This document shows, one piece after another, positions 26,350 to 34,407 of a stretch of 64,000 nt of DNA. The notes below the pieces were generated by a model, which made no database searches, was not told the origin of the DNA, and saw only the letters and a list, made by a program, of their open reading frames with translations. This stretch comes from UBA4874 sp002399435. GTDB lineage: Bacteria > Bacillota > Clostridia > Caldicoprobacterales > DTU083. Positions within the stretch are counted from its first letter, which is position 1; each line of letters begins with the position of its first letter. The translations under genes and the position numbers were made by a program. The stretch lies in assembly GCA_036823195.1 (NCBI GenBank), contig DAISGI010000002.1, positions 111,161 through 175,160 on the forward strand, read 5' to 3'.

Positions 26350-27888
26350 TTGAAGTTTTTTAAGGATCAATACGATGTGATTATTATCGGCGGCGCGCTG
26401 GCAGGCCTGGCCAGTGCGCTGACCCTCTCCGGAAAGGGTATGGATGTGCTTGTGCTGGAGCAGCATAATCTTTCGGGCGGGCTGGCGACCAGTTATGTCC
26501 GGAACGGATTCGAGATGGAAGCAACCTTACACGAAATGATGAGCATCGGACCAAGGGAGCATCCCCTTAAAATACGGAAGTTCTTTGACGAAATGGGCGT
26601 GAACATCACCTGGCTCCGGGTGCCGGAGGCTTATCGCGTCATACTCCCCAACAGCGGGATAGACGTTACGGTTCCGGCGGGATTTGAGAATGTGGCCCAG
26701 GCCGTGGAAGCACGCTGCCCCGGACAGGGGGAAAAAGTGATGAAGCTGCTGCGCCTCTGCCAATCCGTGACGGACAGCGTAAATATCGTATCGGTAACGC
26801 CGATGAGCAAGCCCATGATGCTGAGGAAGCACCCGGATCTGGTCCGGACAGCCGGTTATTCCGCCATGGAGGTTCTGGATGCCTTCGGCTTTTCCAAAGA
26901 AGCCATTGAAATCCTGTCCCCCTATTGGATCTATGTGGGGAATCCGCTGTCCACCCTCCCCTTTACCGTGTTTGCCGTCCTTCTGGCGGATTATTTCGGC
27001 AGTGGCAGCTATATTTGCAGCGGCTTTTCCCATGAAATGTCCCTCGCCATCGCGGAACGCGCAGAGGAGCTGGGGACCCGGATCGAGTACTGCCAGCGGG
27101 TGGAGAAGATACTGGTAAGGGACAACAGGGTATACGGCGTCCGCACCGAGCGCGGGGATGAAATCCATGCGGACTACATCATCAGCGGCGCTTATCCCCA
27201 CACGGTCTATTCCTCCATGATCGAGCCACGCAGTGAAGTACCGGAAGGCGCTGCAAAAATGCTGAATGGCAGGAAGATGTCCCTGACCTGCTTTTCGGTT
27301 GCAATGATCCTGGATGATACACCGGAGCATCTCAACATCCATTCCTACAGTGTGTTTACCGGCCCGACAATGGAAACCGAAGAGATCTGGAAGCAGCTTC
27401 AGACCCTTGGCCCTTATGAATATCTGGCAGTCATATGCCTGAACATGGCGAACCCCAAAGCGGTGCCGGAGGGCTACACCCAGCTTTCCATCACTTCCCT
27501 GCCCCGGGCAGAGCCATGGTTTGAGGTAAAGCCCGGGGATTACCATGAAGTCAAGCGGAAAGTGGCAAAGCAGATGATTGAAGAATACAGCAGGGTCCTT
27601 GGAGTAAACCTGTTGGACCATATTGTGGAGATCGAGACAGAGACGCCGATGACGGTCTCCCGTTACACCGGAGCGTGGAACGGCGGAATTTACGGTTTTG
27701 CCCACAACCAGGATGACAATATTGTCGCCCGGCTCGCCATGCAGGAGGAAGATAAATTTATTTCGGGTCTGGAATTTGCCGGTGCTCATGCCATTTCCGG
27801 CAACGGCATGTCTCCCTGCATCACCAACGGGAGAAAAGCGGCCAAAAACATTCTGGATGACATGGCGGCAAAGGAGGCGGGCAAATGA
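26350..27888 (+). CDS. CrtI/retinol-saturase-like FAD oxidoreductase
   Basis: A 512-residue flavoprotein of the phytoene desaturase/retinol saturase group. It begins YDVIIIGGALAGLASALTLS, followed by LEQHNLSGGLATS, and ends with the FAD-binding segment GLEFAGAHAISGNGMSPCI. Members desaturate, saturate or isomerise long polyenes. The start is TTG at 26350, preceded by AAAAGGAG at about 12 nt. It is 23 nt after the fatty acid isomerase and overlaps the reductase gene by 4 nt. There is no phytoene synthase or other carotenoid gene nearby, so a fatty acyl substrate is more likely; that is inference. Confidence 0.82.
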   Translation: MKFFKDQYDVIIIGGALAGLASALTLSGKGMDVLVLEQHNLSGGLATSYVRNGFEMEATLHEMMSIGPREHPLKIRKFFDEMGVNITWLRVPEAYRVILPNSGIDVTVPAGFENVAQAVEARCPGQGEKVMKLLRLCQSVTDSVNIVSVTPMSKPMMLRKHPDLVRTAGYSAMEVLDAFGFSKEAIEILSPYWIYVGNPLSTLPFTVFAVLLADYFGSGSYICSGFSHEMSLAIAERAEELGTRIEYCQRVEKILVRDNRVYGVRTERGDEIHADYIISGAYPHTVYSSMIEPRSEVPEGAAKMLNGRKMSLTCFSVAMILDDTPEHLNIHSYSVFTGPTMETEEIWKQLQTLGPYEYLAVICLNMANPKAVPEGYTQLSITSLPRAEPWFEVKPGDYHEVKRKVAKQMIEEYSRVLGVNLLDHIVEIETETPMTVSRYTGAWNGGIYGFAHNQDDNIVARLAMQEEDKFISGLEFAGAHAISGNGMSPCITNGRKAAKNILDDMAAKEAGK

Positions 27889-29060
27889 AGGTACATGGAT
27901 TTCTGAAAGACATCGGAGGCGCCGGCCGGGTGACCCGGCGCAGACGTGCTGCCATACAAAACGCCGGCAGTCAGATCGTTACGAGGGACCCGATCCATGA
28001 GACTGCATTATCGCTGCATCCCCGGACCATTGCGCTCCGGGTCGCCGGGATCCGCGAGACATCCCCCACTGCCAGAACCTTCCGCCTCGCACCGGAGGGC
28101 CCGCCGCTGCCCGTATTCCAGGCAGGGCAGTATCTGAGCATGGACTTTCAAATCGGAAAGACCATCACGACAAGGCCTTATTCGATTTCTTCCGCTCCGT
28201 TTGAAGCGAGGGGAGCAAACCCTTTTGTGGAGATCACGGTCCGGAAAAAAGGCAGCACCTTTGTGCCGGATTATCTGTTTGACCATATAAAAGCCGGAGA
28301 TGTCCTCACCGGTTCCATGCCCCACGGTCAGTTTTTTTACGAGCCTTTGCGGGATTCCGAAAACGTCGTGGCTCTGGCAGGCGGCAGCGGCATTACGCCT
28401 TTTTACTCCATGGCACGGGAAATTGCATACGGTAAGCTGGATTTCCGCCTTACCATACTTTATGGCAGCGCCAATGCAGACGACATTATTTTCAGAAATG
28501 AGCTGAATGCCCTGGAGTGCCCGAAAATCCATACGGTGCATGTCCTCAGTGAAGATCCTGACTGGAAAGGGGAAAAAGGCTTTCTCACCGCAGAACTCAT
28601 CAAAAAATACTCGGAAGGGGATACCACCTATTTGGTCTGCGGGCCGCAGGCAATGTATCGATTTGTTGAAAAGGAACTGAAAGCGCTGCAAATTCCCCGG
28701 AGAAGGATCCGCCGTGAAGTGTTCGGAACCCCAAAGGAAATTGCAAAATATCCCGGATTTCCGGATGCTGCCATCGGTAAAACATTTCAACTGACCGTCC
28801 GCCGGGGGATTCACGAGGATACGATCCCTGCAAGCTCCGGGGAACCGGTGGCGATTTCCCTGGAACGCGCAGGAATTCCCATCGGAACACACTGCCGAAG
28901 CGGAGAATGCGGATTTTGCAGAAGCCAGCTCCTTTCAGGAAATCTGTTTGTATGCCCGGATGGGGACGGAAGGCGAAAAATGGACCGGGAGCGGGGATGG
29001 TTTCATCCCTGTGCTTCGTACCCGGTCAGCGATCTGACCATCAAAATACCCATCCTGTGA
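27885..29060 (+). CDS. Ferredoxin-NAD(P) reductase-type electron transfer protein with 2Fe-2S domain
   Basis: A 391-residue reductase. A basic N-terminal extension of about 50 residues precedes an FNR-type FAD domain with RPYSISSAP, an NAD(P) domain with AGGSGITPFYSMARE and YGSANADD, and a C-terminal plant-type 2Fe-2S ferredoxin with CRSGECGFC and a fourth Cys in FVCP. It would pass electrons from NAD(P)H to a partner enzyme, probably one of the two flavoproteins in the operon. Translation is coupled through an ATGA overlap with the preceding gene. Confidence 0.85.
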   Translation: MKVHGFLKDIGGAGRVTRRRRAAIQNAGSQIVTRDPIHETALSLHPRTIALRVAGIRETSPTARTFRLAPEGPPLPVFQAGQYLSMDFQIGKTITTRPYSISSAPFEARGANPFVEITVRKKGSTFVPDYLFDHIKAGDVLTGSMPHGQFFYEPLRDSENVVALAGGSGITPFYSMAREIAYGKLDFRLTILYGSANADDIIFRNELNALECPKIHTVHVLSEDPDWKGEKGFLTAELIKKYSEGDTTYLVCGPQAMYRFVEKELKALQIPRRRIRREVFGTPKEIAKYPGFPDAAIGKTFQLTVRRGIHEDTIPASSGEPVAISLERAGIPIGTHCRSGECGFCRSQLLSGNLFVCPDGDGRRKMDRERGWFHPCASYPVSDLTIKIPIL

Positions 29061-29156
29061 GAATCATAAGTACCACGGTACGGTAAGGGGATGATATGAT
29101 AGGATGATGATAATGAGATAATAAAGAGATGGCAATAAAAGTATAAAGGAGTTCAC

Positions 29157-29789
29157 ATGCCACGAAAACAGACAACCCAACAGGAAAAAGAGGTTCGCCG
29201 CCGCACCCTGCTGAAAATCGCCCGCCCGATTTTTGCAGATCACGGCTATCGCGGCACAACGGTGCATGCCATAGCCAAAGCCGCAAATTGCAGTGTAGGC
29301 ACCGTTTATCTAGCCTTTCCCCACGGGAAGCAGGAGCTTTTCAAAACACTTTATGAAGAGAGCCTGGACCTTCTGGCGGACAGTTTTGATGAAGCGCTCC
29401 ATATCCCCGCAACGGATCTCCGGGGGCGCATCTGTATCCTCCTTTACAGCTATATCAACTTTTACCGGCATCAGCATCAAAACTATCTGATCCTGTCCGA
29501 AGGACTCCGGGGCAATAACACCGTCATTGCCGGAAATCACCGGCTGAAAGAAAAGGGCATCCGCATCCTGCATCAGCTGGAGCAGCCCATAACGGAGGGA
29601 ATTCAGCAGGGGATCGTCCCTCCCGGCGGCACCTTCCAGACCGTGGTAACGCTTTGGGCGATGTTTGACGGCATTCTGATGCTGGCGGAAAAAGCACGTA
29701 TCAATGAGCTGGATCTGAAGCTCCGGGACTGCTACGTCCAGGGCATTAACATCATACTGGACGGATTGCTGACAGATGGGAAAGACTGA
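29157..29789 (+). CDS. TetR-family transcriptional regulator
   Basis: A 210-residue TetR/AcrR repressor with an N-terminal helix-turn-helix (IFADHGYRGTTVHAIAKAANCSVGTVYLAF, about residues 25-55) and a variable ligand-binding domain. AAAGGAGTTCAC precedes the ATG. It follows the isomerase-saturase-reductase genes by 96 nt and probably senses a fatty acid or acyl-CoA and controls both divergent operons. Directly after the TGA the same frame stays open for 24 more codons rich in Glu, Gln and Lys, hinting at a lost C-terminal tail. Confidence 0.87.
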   Translation: MPRKQTTQQEKEVRRRTLLKIARPIFADHGYRGTTVHAIAKAANCSVGTVYLAFPHGKQELFKTLYEESLDLLADSFDEALHIPATDLRGRICILLYSYINFYRHQHQNYLILSEGLRGNNTVIAGNHRLKEKGIRILHQLEQPITEGIQQGIVPPGGTFQTVVTLWAMFDGILMLAEKARINELDLKLRDCYVQGINIILDGLLTDGKD

Positions 29790-29902
29790 GAAGCGCAGCG
29801 GGAGCAACGGGAGCAAGAGGAAAAGAAACAGGAAATGATTAGGAAACAGAAAATGATAGAATAATCAGGAAGTTCAGGAATAAGAAAAAAGGGGTGAATG
29901 AT

Positions 29903-32659
29903 ATGGAGGGTGGTACCATGGTAAAAAAGAAAGTCCTTCGGCTTGCCAACAAAATCACCATTGAATCAAAAACCGGCTTGCGAATCAAGCCAACGGATCC
30001 GGAATATCGGATTCTGGAACCTGTGGTGACAGAAGAAATGGCGGAAGTGGGCCTTGCCCTGAAGGTCCGAAAAAGTCTGCCTTTGGAAGAAGTCGCCAAA
30101 AGATGCGGCAAATCCCTGGAGAGGACCAGCCAGCTTCTGTGGGATCTGGCAGATGCCGGCGTCATCATGATCAGGTCAGTCGATGGAACCGATGGCTACT
30201 GGCTGCCGATCTGGGTGCCGGGAATCATGGAAATGATGGTGGGCAACAAGAAAAACGTTGAAAAATACCCGGTCATCGCAGAATGTTTTGAGGAATATAC
30301 CCGGCGAAGAACGGCAATTATGGCGCCAAACCTTCCCACCGGAAAAGGCGTCATGCGTGTCATTCCCGTGGAGCAGGCCATAATGAGCGAATCCAGGGCG
30401 GCGTCCTATGAAGAAGTCTCCCGCCTGATCCATGAAAACGATATGATCTCGGTGACGGATTGCTCCTGCCGCAGGTCCAGAAGGCTTATGGGAGAAGGAT
30501 GCGGCCATCTGGAGAAGGACATGTGCATCCAGCTGGGGCAGGGAGCCGAAATCTATGTCCGCACGGGAAAAGCCCGTAAAATCACGAAAGAAGAGGCGTT
30601 CGGCATACTGAAACGGGCAGAGGAAAATGGCCTGGTTCATGAGATCACCAATGTGGACGGAGACGGGAATGCCCACGCAATATGCAATTGCTGTTCCTGT
30701 TCCTGCTTTTCCCTGCGCATTGCCAGACTGTACAATACGCCGGACATGGTCCGTTCCAATTATGTATCCCATGTGGATCCGGAAAAGTGTATGGCATGCG
30801 GGCAATGTGTTGAAAACTGTCAGATGAATGCTTTGAAGCTGGGGCAAAAGCTATGTGCAAAAACACCGCTTCCGGAAAAGAAACGGGATCTGCCGTATGA
30901 TTCGGTATGGGGAAAAGACAAATGGAATCCGGACTATCGCAACGACAGGGAAGATGTTGCCGAGATCGGTACCAGTCCCTGCAAAACAGAATGCCCTGCC
31001 CATATTGGCATTCAGGGGTACATCAAGCTGGCGGCCCAGGGCAAATACCGGGATGCGCTGGAACTGATCAAAAAGGAAAACCCCTTTCCTGCGGTATGCG
31101 GACGCATCTGCCCGAGAAAATGCGAATCGGCCTGTACCAGGGGAGATGTGGATGATCCGGTGGCCATTGATGAAATCAAGAAATTCATCGCGGAACAGGA
31201 TAGGAAGCAGGAACATCGCTTTGTGCCGGAATTGCGGCACCACTATGACAAAAAGATCGCCGTGATCGGCGCCGGTCCGGCGGGCCTGTCCTGCGCCTAC
31301 TTCCTGGCAATTGACGGTTATCGTGTGACCGTATTTGAAAAGCAGCCGATGCCCGGCGGCATGCTGACTCTGGGAATCCCCTCCTTCCGGCTGGAAAAAG
31401 ACGTGGTTCGTTCCGAGATCGATATTCTAAGGGAACTGGGAGTGATCTTCCGGATGGAAACGGAAGTGGGAAAGGATATCAGCATGGAGGAACTGCGCAG
31501 CCAGGGCTACGCTGCATTTTACCTGGCCATCGGCGCGCAGTCGGGACGAAGCCTGGGAGTCGAAGGAGAAGACGCACGGGGGATCGTTTCCGGCATTGCG
31601 TTCCTGCGCAATGTCAATCTGGGCAGGTCCTCCGGGCTGAAGGGCAGGACCTTGGTCATCGGCGGCGGAAATGTAGCCGTTGACGTTGCAAGGACTGCCG
31701 TTCGTTCCGGAGCCGAAACCGTCGACATGTTCTGCCTGGAAAGTCATGAGGAAATGCCTGCCCTGGAGGAAGAAACCGAAGAAGCCACGCTGGAAGGCAT
31801 CACCATCCATAACTCCTGGGGGCCGAAACGGATGATTACGGAAAACGGACGGGTAACAGGAGTGGAATTTATGAAATGCGTTTCCGTATTTGATGAAGCC
31901 CATCGCTTCCGCCCGAAATACGACGAGAACGATACGGTTCTGGTAGACGCGGACAATGTATTGCTTTCCATCGGGCAGTCCATGGACTGGGGGAACCTCG
32001 CAAAAAACAGCCGGCTTGTCATCAACCGGAATGGTACCGTCCAGGCAGACCCGTTTACCTGGCAGACCGGGGAACCCGATGTATTTGCCGGCGGAGATGT
32101 GGTGACCGGGCCGAAATTTGCCATAGATGCCATAGCTGCAGGCAAGGAAGGCGCCATTTCCATCCACCGCTTTGTCCAGCCCGGGCAGAGCCTGACCATC
32201 GGCCGCGACCGGAAAAGGTATCATGCACTGGACAAAGATAACATCGAGCTGGGGGATTATGACTCCACCCGCCGGCAGAAGCCTGCATTGGTCGACCACA
32301 GCAAATCCAAAGCAACCTTCCGGGATCTGCGCGGTACGTTTACAGAGGAACAGGTCAAAAGGGAAACAGAACGCTGCCTTGGATGCGGCGCTACGGTTGT
32401 TGACGAATATATGTGCGTGGGATGCGGAATCTGCACGACGAAATGCAAGTTTGACGCCATTTCCCTGGTCAAACGATCCGATGCTGCCGGACAGCCTTTT
32501 GAAAAGCTCCTGCCGACTCTTGCCTCGGGCATGGTAAAACGCGGTGCCAGAATTGCCGTCAAAAGCGCAAAGAATATCATAAGAAGGGATTCGAAACGGG
32601 AAAGCCGCCCCATGGCAGCAAACAGAAAGGGTACATTTGGAGGGAACACCGGTGCATGA
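29903..32659 (+). CDS. Large iron-sulfur GltD-like NAD(P)H oxidoreductase
   Basis: A 918-residue multidomain redox protein. Residues 1-150 have a helical, winged-helix-like domain. Cysteine clusters follow (DCSCRR near 190, CNCCSCSC near 265) and a 4Fe-4S motif CMACGQCVENC near 295. From about 358 is a glutamate-synthase-beta-like module: CKTECPAHIGIQ, CGRICPRKCESACTRG, FAD motif GAGPAGLSCAYF near 458 and NAD(P) motif GGGNVAVDVART near 588. A second ferredoxin domain (CLGCG...CVGCGICTTKC) ends near 852. It likely moves electrons between NAD(P)H and ferredoxin-like partners. Starts at 29903 and 29918 are both plausible; AAGGGGTGA favours 29903. It overlaps hypA by 8 nt. Confidence 0.85.
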   Translation: MEGGTMVKKKVLRLANKITIESKTGLRIKPTDPEYRILEPVVTEEMAEVGLALKVRKSLPLEEVAKRCGKSLERTSQLLWDLADAGVIMIRSVDGTDGYWLPIWVPGIMEMMVGNKKNVEKYPVIAECFEEYTRRRTAIMAPNLPTGKGVMRVIPVEQAIMSESRAASYEEVSRLIHENDMISVTDCSCRRSRRLMGEGCGHLEKDMCIQLGQGAEIYVRTGKARKITKEEAFGILKRAEENGLVHEITNVDGDGNAHAICNCCSCSCFSLRIARLYNTPDMVRSNYVSHVDPEKCMACGQCVENCQMNALKLGQKLCAKTPLPEKKRDLPYDSVWGKDKWNPDYRNDREDVAEIGTSPCKTECPAHIGIQGYIKLAAQGKYRDALELIKKENPFPAVCGRICPRKCESACTRGDVDDPVAIDEIKKFIAEQDRKQEHRFVPELRHHYDKKIAVIGAGPAGLSCAYFLAIDGYRVTVFEKQPMPGGMLTLGIPSFRLEKDVVRSEIDILRELGVIFRMETEVGKDISMEELRSQGYAAFYLAIGAQSGRSLGVEGEDARGIVSGIAFLRNVNLGRSSGLKGRTLVIGGGNVAVDVARTAVRSGAETVDMFCLESHEEMPALEEETEEATLEGITIHNSWGPKRMITENGRVTGVEFMKCVSVFDEAHRFRPKYDENDTVLVDADNVLLSIGQSMDWGNLAKNSRLVINRNGTVQADPFTWQTGEPDVFAGGDVVTGPKFAIDAIAAGKEGAISIHRFVQPGQSLTIGRDRKRYHALDKDNIELGDYDSTRRQKPALVDHSKSKATFRDLRGTFTEEQVKRETERCLGCGATVVDEYMCVGCGICTTKCKFDAISLVKRSDAAGQPFEKLLPTLASGMVKRGARIAVKSAKNIIRRDSKRESRPMAANRKGTFGGNTGA

Positions 32660-32999
32660 AATGGGCATCGTTCTGAATATGATCGAAACCGTGGAGCAGA
32701 TCGCAGCGGAAAACCATGCGGAGAAAATAGGAAGTCTGGTCCTGCAGATCGGGGAACTGTCCACTGCCATTCCGGCCTATATGAAAGAATGTTTTGATAT
32801 GGCAAAGGAGCAGACGATTCTTGCGGATGCGGAGCTGATCATTGAAATCATTCCCGGCAACGGAGTTTGCCAGGACTGCGGCAAGGTATACAACGTTGTG
32901 AAAAGCAACGCAAAATGTCCCCGCTGCGGAAGCCGCATATGGGAGTGTGTTTCCGGCAGGGAGCTGCTGATCAAGGAGATCGGGGTATATGAAACATAA
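32652..32999 (+). CDS. hypA: Hydrogenase nickel-insertion protein HypA
   Basis: A 115-residue HypA/HybF protein that delivers nickel to [NiFe] hydrogenase precursors (or, in some bacteria, urease). The start is GTG at 32652, which gives the invariant N-terminus MHEMGIVL with the nickel-binding His2; GGAGG lies 8 nt upstream. The zinc site has CQDCGK and CPRCGS, two CxxC pairs. It overlaps the preceding oxidoreductase by 8 nt and precedes hypB by 17 nt. No hydrogenase subunit or hypCDEF gene is in the window. Confidence 0.93.
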   Translation: MHEMGIVLNMIETVEQIAAENHAEKIGSLVLQIGELSTAIPAYMKECFDMAKEQTILADAELIIEIIPGNGVCQDCGKVYNVVKSNAKCPRCGSRIWECVSGRELLIKEIGVYET

Positions 33000-33016
33000 A
33001 CCAGAGGAGGATTCGG

Positions 33017-33715
33017 ATGGAGAATAAAAGGCTGAAAGTCATCGAGGTGCGGGAAAGTGTACTGAAAAACAACGATATGCAGGCGGAGAAGCTGAGAAAA
33101 CAACTGAAAGGCGAAAAAACCTTTCTGCTCAATCTGATGTCTTCTCCCGGTTCCGGAAAGACCTGCACGGTACTGCGCACCATTGAAAAGCTGAAGGATG
33201 AAATGACTATGGGAGTCATGGAAGCGGATATTGATTCTGCCGTGGATGCCGAGAAAGTATTGGAAACGGGGGTCCGTACAATCCAGATCCACACCGGCGG
33301 AGCCTGTCATCTGGACGCGGAAATGACGGGACAGGGTCTCCGGGCAATTGATTCCGGAAATCTTGATTTTCTGATCCTGGAAAACGTGGGCAACCTCGTC
33401 TGCCCCGCTGAGTTTGACACAGGCGCATCCAAAAACGCCATGATTCTCAGTGTGCCGGAAGGTGACGACAAGCCGCTGAAATATCCCCTGATGTTTACGA
33501 AAGCGGATGCGCTGCTCATCAATAAAATCGACTGCATGGATTATTTTGATTTTGATATGGAAGCGGTGAAGGGAAGGGTTCGCAGGTGTAACCCAAATGT
33601 CGCCATATTTGAAGTTTCGGCAAAGACAGGCGAAGGCTTCGATGAGTGGGCGGACTGGGTACGCAGGGAAGTTGCTGCCTGGAAAGGTGAAGAACAGGAT
33701 TTTTCCCTTGCGTAA
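33017..33715 (+). CDS. hypB: Hydrogenase maturation GTPase HypB
   Basis: A 232-residue SIMIBI GTPase working with HypA. P-loop SSPGSGKT near residues 42-49, metal-site segment GGACHLDAEM near 95, ILENVGNLVCPAEFD, and the base-recognition motif NKID. The N-terminus lacks both the CxxCGC nickel site and a His-rich stretch, so it is the minimal form without nickel storage. CAGAGGAGGATTCGG precedes the ATG. Confidence 0.94.
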   Translation: MENKRLKVIEVRESVLKNNDMQAEKLRKQLKGEKTFLLNLMSSPGSGKTCTVLRTIEKLKDEMTMGVMEADIDSAVDAEKVLETGVRTIQIHTGGACHLDAEMTGQGLRAIDSGNLDFLILENVGNLVCPAEFDTGASKNAMILSVPEGDDKPLKYPLMFTKADALLINKIDCMDYFDFDMEAVKGRVRRCNPNVAIFEVSAKTGEGFDEWADWVRREVAAWKGEEQDFSLA

Positions 33716-33736
33716 CAATTCTTTACATGGTACAAT
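33708..33736 (+). promoter_or_regulatory. Promoter of rpsT
   Basis: TTGCGT (33708-33713), 17-nt spacer, TACAAT (33731-33736) with an extended -10 (TGGTACAAT). The -35 overlaps the hypB stop codon. Confidence 0.65.
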
Positions 33737-33771
33737 AAGTTTTGTTGATTTTTATCGGGGAGGTGAAGAAT

Positions 33772-34050
33772 TTGCCAAATATTAAGTCCGCCAAAAAGCG
33801 GGTAAAAACGTCCCAGGCCAGGACCTTGCAGAATCAGATGGTCAAGTCGGAGTTAAAGACAGCGATCCGCAAGTTCAATACGACCTTGCAGGACAAGGGC
33901 TTCGAGGATGCACAGGCTCTCTATCCCAATGTTGTCAAAAAGATTGATATGGCTTACGCGAAGGGTGCCATTCATAAGAATGCAGCCAATCACAAAAAGG
34001 CAAAACTGGCTCTTCGATTGAATACAGCCACTGCAGCTGCTCAGGAATGA
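33772..34050 (+). CDS. rpsT: 30S ribosomal protein S20
   Basis: A 92-residue basic S20, beginning MPNIKSAKKRVKTSQARTLQN, which matches the family start exactly. The codon is TTG at 33772, with GGGGAGGTGA 6 nt before it; the longer frame from 33742 has no support. It binds 16S rRNA in the 30S body. It has its own promoter and terminator, and lies head to head with holA across the gap, as in most Firmicutes apart from the displaced gpr. Confidence 0.96.
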   Translation: MPNIKSAKKRVKTSQARTLQNQMVKSELKTAIRKFNTTLQDKGFEDAQALYPNVVKKIDMAYAKGAIHKNAANHKKAKLALRLNTATAAAQE

Positions 34051-34149
34051 AGACAGCCAAAGAGTGACAGCAAAAACGTACAAAAGAAGAAAAAGCAAAA
34101 AGACATTTGCGGAAAAAGCAAAAAAACATTTGTCGAATAGAGCGGTCAG

Positions 34150-34182
34150 AAAAAAGCTTCCAATATCAGGAAGCTTTTTTTG
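34150..34182 (+). terminator. Terminator of rpsT
   Basis: AAAAAGCTTCC / GGAAGCTTTTT hairpin with a 7-nt loop followed by a T-run; A/T-rich flanks make it bidirectional, so it may also end holA transcripts. Confidence 0.9.
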
Positions 34183-34200
34183 TTTCTGCCCCGGAAGAGC

Positions 34201-34257
34201 CCTTGTTATACACCCTATTCCTGGCTATACACTTTATTCCTTGTTATACGCCCTATT
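34201..34257. repeat. 19-bp tandem repeat at the holA 3' end, 3 units
   Basis: Units CCTTGTTATACACCCTATT (34201-34219), CCTGGCTATACACTTTATT (34220-34238) and CCTTGTTATACGCCCTATT (34239-34257). The last unit contains the complement of the holA stop codon as it appears in the copy left of the gap. The array lies beside the first assembly gap. Confidence 0.9.
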
Positions 34258-34299
34258 CGGATACGCACATTTTGATAACCAGCATTTCCACGCCCAGCC

Positions 34300-34399
34300 N
34301 NNNNNNNNNNNNNNNNNNNNNNNNNNNNNNNNNNNNNNNNNNNNNNNNNNNNNNNNNNNNNNNNNNNNNNNNNNNNNNNNNNNNNNNNNNNNNNNNNNN
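34300..34399. other. Assembly gap of 100 N flanked by 55-bp identical ends
   Basis: Exactly 100 N. The 55 bases before it (34245-34299) are identical to the 55 after it (34400-34454), so the contig ends overlap and the true gap is probably zero or a collapsed repeat. Confidence 0.98.
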
Positions 34400-34407
34400 T
34401 ATACGCC

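Noticed and set aside
26350..29060. Carotenoid biosynthesis cluster
   Set aside because: Only a CrtI-like protein is present; there is no phytoene or squalene synthase, cyclase or isoprenoid gene.
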